This document shows, in pieces, positions 23,578 through 29,796 of a DNA stretch of 35,545 nucleotides (position 1 is its first letter; each line of letters opens with the position of its first letter). A program made the position numbers and the translations under genes. Source of the DNA: Ethanoligenens sp047722935 (GTDB lineage Bacteria; Bacillota; Clostridia; Oscillospirales; Ethanoligenentaceae); the NCBI GenBank assembly GCA_047722935.1, contig JBDNZS010000031.1, positions 1 through 35,545 on the forward strand, read 5' to 3'. The notes beneath the pieces are model-generated. The model saw only the letters and a program-made list of their open reading frames with translations. It was not told the DNA's origin and made no database searches.

Positions 23578-23766
23578 ATGATTCCGATGCAGTATGTTGT
23601 TCTTTTTGCGCTTATTGTTGTGTTGATCTGCCTGTTCAAAATGGTGGGGCTTTTTAAAAAGCAGCAAGATTCCAAAAAGAAAGCCCGTATCAAAGTCAAG
23701 ATTGGCGCTACCGCAGTAATCAGCGCCGTGTTGGCAGTGCTGACAATTTTAAACTTCATCCATTGA
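23578..23766 (+). CDS. Small two-helix membrane protein
   Basis: A 62-residue protein with two hydrophobic helices (about 5-25 and 43-60) joined by a very basic loop (KKQQDSKKKARIKVK). ATG 23578 follows GGAG. It is the last gene of the adhesin operon and its stop codon overlaps the first hairpin of the structured region at 23765. Similar tiny membrane proteins in secretion loci are often accessory. No family is recognised. Confidence 0.6.
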   Translation: MIPMQYVVLFALIVVLICLFKMVGLFKKQQDSKKKARIKVKIGATAVISAVLAVLTILNFIH

Positions 23767-23877
23767 AGCGATAGCTTCCTCCGAGCCTGTGCGAAACAGG
23801 CCCGGAACCACCGGGAATGCCCCGTCTTTTGTTAAAGATCAAATTATGGGGCAGTGACTTTTTGTCGCTATTTTTTT
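23765..23877 (+). promoter_or_regulatory. Structured RNA-like region ending in a terminator
   Basis: Five hairpins fill 113 nt. They are GAAGC/GCTTC (23765-23778), GCCTGT/ACAGGC with a GCGAA loop (23785-23801), CCCGG/CCGGG (23801-23815), TGCCCC/GGGGCA with an inner TCTTT/AAAGA (23818-23853), and a terminator AGTGAC/GTCGCT followed by seven T (23853-23877). The first segment (AGCGAT, 23767-23772) could also pair with the terminator's 3' arm (GTCGCT, 23864-23869), giving two mutually exclusive folds. The XRE gene starts 28 nt later. This fits a riboswitch-like or attenuator control between the adhesin and transfer modules. I could not assign a known RNA family. Confidence 0.55.
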
Positions 23878-23905
23878 GTTTTATTCGATAGACATGGAGG
23901 CTGTA

Positions 23906-24460
23906 ATGCGTAAATTATCTTTCGCTCCACGCAATTTAGTCGTTGGAACTACCGGAACTGGTATGACGAGAGGAGAACCATACTTGACGACAGATTCAAA
24001 GGCGGGAATCACAAAACATATTGGACAGGAAATCCAGTATTATCGTAAAAAGGCCGGATACACTCAGGATGATTTGGCGGAAAAAATCGGAAAGGTTCGC
24101 CGTACTATCCAAAAGTATGAAAAAGGCGACGTCGCAGTTCCCGTGCCCACTTTAAACGAGATCTCGAAAGTGTTGAACGTCCCGCTCCTCGCTTTGACAG
24201 GACACCACTTCAATGGCTCTTATGAAGTGCCTATTGGCAAAAACATGTACGAAGTTGAGTTGGAAACGGATCAAGTCAAAGTATTCCGGCAGATTGGTGA
24301 AGACGAATATTTAAAATGGTATATAGATGATTCCAATATTTCAAGACGCGGAGAAATCCGACGCCTTTTTTTAATGGAAATTCCGCTGGAAAAGGCCGCA
24401 GACATGGTAGTACGGTCGATTTTGTTTTCGAAAACCGCAAACGAAAATGGAGGTCAATAA
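23906..24460 (+). CDS. XRE-family transcriptional regulator
   Basis: A 184-residue protein. ATG 23906 follows GGAGG (23896-23900). A second start, TTG 23984, follows AGAGGAG and would give the usual short lead into the helix-turn-helix. The HTH_3 domain (about 41-98) reads IGQEIQYYRKKAGYTQDDLAEKIG with a typical recognition segment (VRRTIQKYEKG). The C-terminal half (about 105-184) is a separate domain. The first 35 residues are odd: NLVVGTTGTGMTRG and TTDSKAG resemble a damaged P-loop of a VirD4-type protein. It heads the transfer region and probably controls its expression; direction of control is unknown. Confidence 0.78.
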   Translation: MRKLSFAPRNLVVGTTGTGMTRGEPYLTTDSKAGITKHIGQEIQYYRKKAGYTQDDLAEKIGKVRRTIQKYEKGDVAVPVPTLNEISKVLNVPLLALTGHHFNGSYEVPIGKNMYEVELETDQVKVFRQIGEDEYLKWYIDDSNISRRGEIRRLFLMEIPLEKAADMVVRSILFSKTANENGGQ

Positions 24461-24461
24461 C

Positions 24462-24689
24462 ATGAAATCAAATGTCACGAAACTTTTCGAAATCTGGCGC
24501 ACAGAACAGCTTGATAACTTTGACGTGATCCTTCCCGCCTTGAAGAAGGAAGAACAACTGCTTGACATGATACAGCTGCTCTACCATCGGTGGATAGAAG
24601 CTGTGCCAGATATGGCACATATCACGCATAGCTCTTTTGACGGGGAACGCATGGCATGGGACGCATGGCATGACCAGTACTGCGTATGA
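24462..24689 (+). CDS. Small hypothetical protein
   Basis: A 75-residue acidic soluble protein. ATG 24462 is preferred over ATG 24447 because GGAGG (24449-24453) lies 8 nt before it; it starts 1 nt after the XRE stop. It contains WRTEQLDNFDVILPAL and several Trp, Met and His residues, with no known motif. The stop (TGA 24687-24689) is followed, in the same reading frame, by the next open frame at 24699. The two could therefore once have been one protein, though they may simply be adjacent genes. Function unknown. Confidence 0.55.
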   Translation: MKSNVTKLFEIWRTEQLDNFDVILPALKKEEQLLDMIQLLYHRWIEAVPDMAHITHSSFDGERMAWDAWHDQYCV

Positions 24690-24698
24690 AAAGAAGCA

Positions 24699-25058
24699 TT
24701 GAATGGTCTTTTGATCAGCGGCATACCTCTGCCGTATGCGAGTATGCCTGGCCTTCCAGATATCATCTCCGGAACGTTTTTGGAGGAAAATATTCAGCCG
24801 GCGTTTGAGCACGCCAAGCAGGCGCTACACTCGGAACTGGATGCCTTTCGTATTTGGACAAATACGCATAGGCAGTGGGCCAAACAGAGCTGTCAAATTC
24901 TGAAACTGCGATTGGATTGCCTTGGAAAGACCAACGTGCAGACGAAAGACGCGGAGACAATTTTTTTAAATCTCCAAAAAGAGCAGGAAGGACTTGCTGA
25001 ACGGTCTGCTGCAGCACGCGAGGCTTTTGTAAACTGGCGAAAAGCCCATGGTACTTAG
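24699..25058 (+). CDS. Hypothetical protein, N-terminal part of a gene split by an in-frame stop
   Basis: A 119-residue frame from TTG 24699 (only a weak AAAAGAAG in front) to TAG 25056-25058. It encodes a mostly helical soluble protein (FEHAKQALHSELDAFRIW, LNLQKEQEGLAERSAAAREAF). Directly after the TAG the same frame continues with protein-like sequence (RTLWVQWLHLFTTEKYRQ) into the frame at 25203. The simplest reading is a nonsense mutation in one gene of about 360 codons; suppressed or programmed read-through is a second option. No family is recognised. Confidence 0.5.
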   Translation: MNGLLISGIPLPYASMPGLPDIISGTFLEENIQPAFEHAKQALHSELDAFRIWTNTHRQWAKQSCQILKLRLDCLGKTNVQTKDAETIFLNLQKEQEGLAERSAAAREAFVNWRKAHGT

Positions 25059-25202
25059 CGAACCTTATGGGTACAGTGGCTGCATCTGTTCACGACTGAA
25101 AAATACAGGCAGGCAGAAAAAACCTATTTTAATTCTCTGGATGCAGATCTTTACTGGAAGGATGAATCCGACGATGCGAACCAACTGTACAAGAAATATG
25201 TT

Positions 25203-25781
25203 GTGGGAGAAAATCAGGCAAAGATCAAGCTGGCGGTGCCGGGCGATCCAGACTCCGATCTGCCTGCTGCGGCAGTGGAGAAAAAAGATAGTGCACCGGT
25301 CTGCATGGATGACGAAACTTTTGGTGGTGCTGATGAGGAACCCGCTGACGAGGAAAATTGGATTGATGAAGCGTTTGATGACGATGAGGAAGAAGACGAT
25401 GAAATGCCGGGCGACTGGGATGCAGACGAAGAAGAGCTTCCCAAAAGTATTTTCGACTACTTTGTAACAAAAGACCGGATTATCCGTTCTGCACAGACGG
25501 CGATTGACCTTATACACAGAGCACATTTCGGCAATCCAGAAAAGATGCCCGTCACTGATTTGGAGGCTCTGAATGTTCTTTCTGATCTGCTTACAACGGG
25601 AACAACGAGTGCGCTCAAAGAGCATTTTCCGAAGGAAGCCGCAGATGTAGAGTTGCTTGTACTACGTATCTTGGTAGATGCGACGGAAAGAGCTACTCAG
25701 ATGCCCCGTAGAATCTTCTCACGCAGGGATATCCGCGTATTAAAATCCCTTTTGCGTACCTTATTCCCCATTCAATTTTAA
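25203..25781 (+). CDS. Hypothetical acidic protein, C-terminal part of the split gene
   Basis: A 192-residue frame from GTG 25203, in frame with 24699-25058. Coding-like sequence runs back from this GTG to the TAG at 25056 (FNSLDADLYWKDESDDANQLY), so GTG 25203 is a possible re-initiation site, not a natural gene start; it lacks a good ribosome binding site. The middle is extremely acidic (about 35-85, runs of Asp and Glu). The C-terminal 110 residues look like a folded helical domain (FDYFVTKDRIIRSAQTAIDLI, RRDIRVLKSLLRTLFP). No family is recognised. It lies 24 nt before the DUF3801 gene of the transfer operon. Confidence 0.5.
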   Translation: MGENQAKIKLAVPGDPDSDLPAAAVEKKDSAPVCMDDETFGGADEEPADEENWIDEAFDDDEEEDDEMPGDWDADEEELPKSIFDYFVTKDRIIRSAQTAIDLIHRAHFGNPEKMPVTDLEALNVLSDLLTTGTTSALKEHFPKEAADVELLVLRILVDATERATQMPRRIFSRRDIRVLKSLLRTLFPIQF

Positions 25782-25805
25782 GCCAACCGGCAGGAGGTAC
25801 ATACG

Positions 25806-26324
25806 ATGCAAGAACATATCCAACAACGGACGGTTGCTGTTACCATACAGGCCGCCCGCTTTTCTGGCAAAATCCTTTTTAAAATAGCCCGATTTCTCCT
25901 CGGGCTGCCTTTCCGGCTGATAAGAAAAGGAATCCGCCACCAGGCCAATCCAAAACTGCATACCCAAAAACAATCGTTAAAGAACTTGCTAAAACACAAT
26001 AAGACCATAAGCAGCATGGATCTTGATGATCCTGAAATAAAGCTTTTTAACCGTATTGCTCGTAAATATCGAGTGAACTATTCAGTTTTGGAGAGCAAAT
26101 TTGCCAACAAAAACGGATTAAAAAGCTATACTTTAGTTTTTCACGCAGACCACGCCGATCTTATGAAAGCAGCTTTTAAAGAGTATACGGCAGCGGTGAT
26201 GTTGAATAAAGCAAAGCAGGCAGTACCAAAAATATCTGTTCTTCAACGGCTTGAACATTTTAAAAGTATCGCGCAAAATCTTTTGAAAAACGTCCGCAAC
26301 AAACATCAGGAGAAAAGCCGATGA
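25806..26324 (+). CDS. PcfB-like protein (DUF3801), conjugation accessory
   Basis: A 172-residue basic protein. ATG 25806 follows AGGAGG. The segment TLVFHADHADLMKAAFKEYTAAV and the layout with a basic, partly hydrophobic N-terminus match DUF3801 proteins such as PcfB, which are always found just before the coupling ATPase. In the Enterococcus pCF10 system PcfB helps present the relaxosome to the coupling protein PcfC. The gene overlaps the coupling protein gene by 4 nt, as expected for partners. Family assignment is by motif memory and position. Confidence 0.8.
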   Translation: MQEHIQQRTVAVTIQAARFSGKILFKIARFLLGLPFRLIRKGIRHQANPKLHTQKQSLKNLLKHNKTISSMDLDDPEIKLFNRIARKYRVNYSVLESKFANKNGLKSYTLVFHADHADLMKAAFKEYTAAVMLNKAKQAVPKISVLQRLEHFKSIAQNLLKNVRNKHQEKSR

Positions 26325-28084
26325 AAAAAACAAAACGAATTACGCAAATTGTCCCCTATATTCTTTGCTTTTGGCTGCTTGACTGGATTGCGCAGTATTA
26401 TCACATGGTTCCAGGCAATGCAATCACAAAAATATCGACGCTCATGAGTGCTCCACCGGCTTTGTCGAATGGGGCACTTTTCAATTTTGCACCGGATGAT
26501 CTTCTTTTTGCCTTGCTCGGAACCCTTTGCCTGTGGGCGCTCCTAAAAGCAAAAAGCTGGGACAAAAAGAAATTCCGTAAAGGTGAGGAATATGGCTCCG
26601 CACGTTGGGGCACAGGCAAAGACATTGCCCCATTCATCAATCCTGTATTTTCGAAGAACGTCCTTTTCACACAAACGGAACGGCTTACAATTGAAAACCG
26701 TGCAAAGAAGCCTGAATATGCCCGAAACAAGAATGTGCTGGTCATTGGCGGCTCCGGTTCCGGTAAAACGCGGTTTCATGTGAAGCCCAATATCATGCAG
26801 ATGTATGGATCGTATGTTGTCACTGACCCGAAAGGCACCGTTCTGATTGAGACTGGTCATATGCTTCAGAAGCACCATTACCGCATTAAGGTATTTAATA
26901 CGGTCAATTTCAAAAAGTCGATGCATTACAATCCATTTGCCTATGTTCATAACGAAGTGGATATTCTCAAATTTGCGACGGCCCTGATGGTCAACACCAA
27001 ACGTGTGGGAACAAACGGTTCCAGCGACCCCTTCTGGGATGATGCCTGCGAAACACTATACTGTGCGCTCATTGGATACATCCACTACGAAGCGCCGCTG
27101 GAAGAACAGAACATGTCCACCATGGTGCAACTAATTGATGCCATGCAGGTCATGGAGGAAGATGAAACCTTTAAAGACCCGGTGGACATGATGTTTGACG
27201 AGCTGGCGGATAAAGACCCGGAACATTTCGCCGTGCGCCAGTATCGTAAATATAAGCAAGCTGCGGGTAAAACAGCCAAAAGCATTCTGGTGTCGTGCAG
27301 CACGCGCCTGAAATCTTTTGACATCAAGCAGGTGCGGGAAATCACATCATATGACGAGCTGGAGCTCAACAAACTGGGCGACCGCAAAACAGCGCTGTTC
27401 ATCGTGATGAGTGACACAGATCCCACGTTTAACTTCTTGATTGCTCTCATGTTTACACAGATGTTCAACCTGCTTTGCGACAAAGCGGACGATAAATATG
27501 ATGGCGAGTTGCCCGTTCATGTCAAATGCATCCTCGACGAATTCGCCAACATCGGCAAAATTCCCAATTTTGAGCATCTTATTTCCACTATCCGCAGCCG
27601 GAACATATCGTCCAACATCATTTTGCAGACGCAAAGCCAGCTGAAAGCCAATTACAAAGACCATATGGACACGATCATCGGTAACTGTGACAGTTATCTG
27701 TTCCTTGGCGGACGCGAGAATACCACGCTCAAAGACCTGGTTGAGAGTATTGGTAAACAGACGATCCACCTGTTCAATACCAGTGATTCGCGCGGGAACA
27801 GTCCAAGTTATGGAATCAACTATCAAACGCTGGGGCGGGAACTTATGACCATGGATGAGCTGGCAACAATGCCGCGCAGTAAATGTGTCCTTCAAATTTC
27901 AGGTGTTCGCCCATTCTATTCGGATAAGTATGATATTACCCAACACCCTATGTACCACGAATTATCCGATGCGAATCGCCGCAATAAGTTTGATATAAAG
28001 GGGTTTTTGAACTGCAAGCTGGAACTTCATGCTGATGATGTTTTTGATACCTATGATGTCGGGGAAATGGGGGAAGGCACATAA
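26321..28084 (+). CDS. VirD4/TraG-type conjugation coupling protein (PcfC-like)
   Basis: A 587-residue type IV coupling ATPase. Two N-terminal membrane helices (about 8-28 and 60-76) are followed by the nucleotide-binding domain. Walker A is GGSGSGKT (143-150), followed by FHVKPNIMQMYGSYVVTDPKG. Walker B is CILDEFANIG (about 401-410), then LISTIRSRNISSNIILQTQSQL and the FLGGREN motif. All hallmark elements are intact. It should link the relaxase-DNA complex to the VirB4/VirB6 channel and energise DNA transfer. The length is normal for Firmicutes elements. A terminator follows at 28122. Confidence 0.93.
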   Translation: MKKTKRITQIVPYILCFWLLDWIAQYYHMVPGNAITKISTLMSAPPALSNGALFNFAPDDLLFALLGTLCLWALLKAKSWDKKKFRKGEEYGSARWGTGKDIAPFINPVFSKNVLFTQTERLTIENRAKKPEYARNKNVLVIGGSGSGKTRFHVKPNIMQMYGSYVVTDPKGTVLIETGHMLQKHHYRIKVFNTVNFKKSMHYNPFAYVHNEVDILKFATALMVNTKRVGTNGSSDPFWDDACETLYCALIGYIHYEAPLEEQNMSTMVQLIDAMQVMEEDETFKDPVDMMFDELADKDPEHFAVRQYRKYKQAAGKTAKSILVSCSTRLKSFDIKQVREITSYDELELNKLGDRKTALFIVMSDTDPTFNFLIALMFTQMFNLLCDKADDKYDGELPVHVKCILDEFANIGKIPNFEHLISTIRSRNISSNIILQTQSQLKANYKDHMDTIIGNCDSYLFLGGRENTTLKDLVESIGKQTIHLFNTSDSRGNSPSYGINYQTLGRELMTMDELATMPRSKCVLQISGVRPFYSDKYDITQHPMYHELSDANRRNKFDIKGFLNCKLELHADDVFDTYDVGEMGEGT

Positions 28085-28121
28085 CGTCATAACCGAATAG
28101 AGTCAAACATGCAAAAATCCA

Positions 28122-28148
28122 GGCTGCGCATTAAGCGCGGCCTTTTAT
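28122..28148 (+). terminator. Intrinsic terminator
   Basis: GGCTGCGC (28122-28129), loop ATTAA, GCGCGGCC (28135-28142), then TTTTATT. It lies between the coupling protein and the Maff2 gene and ends 43 nt before that start. Confidence 0.8.
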
Positions 28149-28191
28149 TATACAAAGAATTCATCAGATGAAAAATGGAGGTACTTAAATC

Positions 28192-28410
28192 ATGAGTTTT
28201 TTTACAAGTGCGGTAGGAGTACTGCAACTGCTGGTCGGTGGCTTGGGAGCCGGTCTTGGCGCATGGGGTGGTATTAACCTCATGGAGGGTTATGGCAACG
28301 ATAATCCAGGTGCAAAATCGCAAGGAATCAAGCAGCTGATGGCGGGCGGCGGTGTCTTGTTAATCGCAATCAAACTGATTCCCCTTCTGTCTGGCGTACT
28401 CGGTTCGTAA
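28192..28410 (+). CDS. Maff2-type small membrane protein (VirB2-like position)
   Basis: A 72-residue very hydrophobic protein with two helices (about 5-28 and 48-69) and a Gly-rich turn (GGLGAGLGAWGGINLMEGYGNDNPGA). This is the Maff2 family pattern seen between coupling protein and VirB6-like genes in Firmicutes ICEs. Size, two-helix topology and position suggest a VirB2-like component of the conjugation channel, which is inference. ATG 28192 follows TGGAGG. Confidence 0.82.
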   Translation: MSFFTSAVGVLQLLVGGLGAGLGAWGGINLMEGYGNDNPGAKSQGIKQLMAGGGVLLIAIKLIPLLSGVLGS

Positions 28411-28422
28411 GGAGTTGGAGGC

Positions 28423-29295
28423 ATGTTTGACTGGATTTGGCAATCATTTGCAAACTGGCTGAAAAGCCTTTTGGTTTCATCTATTAAGGATAGCCTTTCC
28501 AGCATGTTCAGCAATCTGAATAGTCAGGTCAATTCCATTGGTCAGACTGTTGGACAGACTCCTCAGAACTGGAACGGCAATATTTTTAACATCATCAAGT
28601 CCCTGTCGCAGAGCGTTATCATGCCAGTGGCAGGTATTATTCTTGCACTGGTCGCCTGCTATGAATTGATTGCGCTGATTTCCGAAAAAAATAATTTGCA
28701 AGATTTGGATAGCTGGATCTTTTTTAAATGGATATTTAAAACAGCAGTTGCAGTTGAGCTGGTCGCGCACACTTTTGATATTGTCATGGGCGTATTTGAT
28801 CTTGCGCAAGATGTCGTACAAAAATCAGCCGGTGTTATTACCGGAACAGTGAGTACAGATTTTACTGCAACCATGACACAGCTGGTAAATCAGTTAAACA
28901 GCATGGATCTTGGCCCGTTGCTTGGCCTGTATGTCGAGGTTCTCATTGTCCGTGTTAGCATCTATATTCTTGAAATCGTTATTTTGCTGATTGTTTATGG
29001 CCGGATGATTGAAATCTATTTGTATAGTAGCATTGGGGCTATTCCGATGGCGACACTTACAAACCGCGAGTGGGGCGACATCGGGAAGAATTACCTGAAA
29101 TCCCTGTTTGCACTTGGGTTTCAGGGCTTTTTTATTATGGTGTGCGTAGCAATCTATTCGGTACTTGTGGCGACTTTGACTTTTTCGAATGACATTCATG
29201 TTGCTATTTGGACTTGTCTGGGATATACGGTACTGCTGTGCTTTGCCCTGTTCAAAACAGGATCACTCTCGAAGTCCATTTTCAACGCACATTAG
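28423..29295 (+). CDS. VirB6/TrbL-like conjugation channel protein
   Basis: A 290-residue membrane protein with an amphipathic N-terminus (1-60) and at least five helices from about residue 65 to 285. The central part (LYVEVLIVRVSIYILEIVILLIVYGRMIEIYLYSSIGAIPMATL) is the conserved core of VirB6/TrbL-like proteins in Gram-positive systems. It starts 12 nt after the Maff2 gene behind GGAG and ends 12 nt before the PrgI start. It should form part of the inner channel for DNA. Confidence 0.84.
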   Translation: MFDWIWQSFANWLKSLLVSSIKDSLSSMFSNLNSQVNSIGQTVGQTPQNWNGNIFNIIKSLSQSVIMPVAGIILALVACYELIALISEKNNLQDLDSWIFFKWIFKTAVAVELVAHTFDIVMGVFDLAQDVVQKSAGVITGTVSTDFTATMTQLVNQLNSMDLGPLLGLYVEVLIVRVSIYILEIVILLIVYGRMIEIYLYSSIGAIPMATLTNREWGDIGKNYLKSLFALGFQGFFIMVCVAIYSVLVATLTFSNDIHVAIWTCLGYTVLLCFALFKTGSLSKSIFNAH

Positions 29296-29307
29296 GAGGT
29301 GTGGAGC

Positions 29308-29796
29308 TTGGCCCGTTATGTGCAGATCTATAAGGATTTGACCCGTATTAACCGGAAGGTGCTGGGGCCATTTACAAAAAGACAGCTTATCTGTCTGGGA
29401 ATTGCGGCAGTTGTTGGGCTGCCTCTGTTTTGGAATACACATAAAGTAATCGGAATGGATGCGGCTATGTGGTTGATGATGGCCGTCTGCTTCCCAATTC
29501 TTGCGTTTGCTGCATATAAAGACAAACGCGGTAACCCACTTGAAAAAAAGCTGTATATATTACTGCGCAAAAAACTTTTTCCCAGCATCCGGGTTTATAA
29601 GACGCACAATTTCTTTGCAAATTTGCAGGAGAAAATTCGTTTGGAACAGGAGGCAAAGCGGATTGAATACGAAAAAAATCAAAAAAGAAAAGCGGTTCCA
29701 GACCGCAAAGCAAGGGGCATACAGAGTCACGTCAAAGCTGCTCACAAAGCCGCAAGGCCCGGCCATGCAGGCCGGAGTTCCCGCAAAAATTCCTGA
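29308..29796 (+). CDS. PrgI family conjugation protein (VirB3-like)
   Basis: A 162-residue protein. GTG 29299 also opens the frame but overlaps AGGAGG (29294-29299); TTG 29308, 8 nt after that site, is the better start. PrgI features are the opening VQIYKDLTRINRKVLGPFTKRQL, two short helices (about 28-45 and 52-70) and ERKL-like LEKKLYILLRKKLFP. The family takes the place of VirB3 next to VirB4. The C-terminal 45 residues are basic and low-complexity, and their DNA also encodes the start of VirB4 in another frame (overlap 29663-29796). Confidence 0.83.
   Translation: MARYVQIYKDLTRINRKVLGPFTKRQLICLGIAAVVGLPLFWNTHKVIGMDAAMWLMMAVCFPILAFAAYKDKRGNPLEKKLYILLRKKLFPSIRVYKTHNFFANLQEKIRLEQEAKRIEYEKNQKRKAVPDRKARGIQSHVKAAHKAARPGHAGRSSRKNS

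Noticed and set aside
23765..23877. Assignment of the hairpin region to a cyclic-di-GMP riboswitch because of nearby pilus genes
   Set aside because: The conserved core sequences of the two c-di-GMP riboswitch classes are not present by eye; left as an unassigned structured region.
25048..25625. Plus- and minus-strand frames over the acidic region of the split gene
   Set aside because: They mirror the Asp/Glu-rich codons of the real frame (Ser, Phe or Arg runs) and lack start signals.
29501..29662. Longer N-terminus for VirB4
   Set aside because: The extra 54 codons are out-of-frame PrgI coding sequence, and the AGGAGG at 29648 fits TTG 29663.
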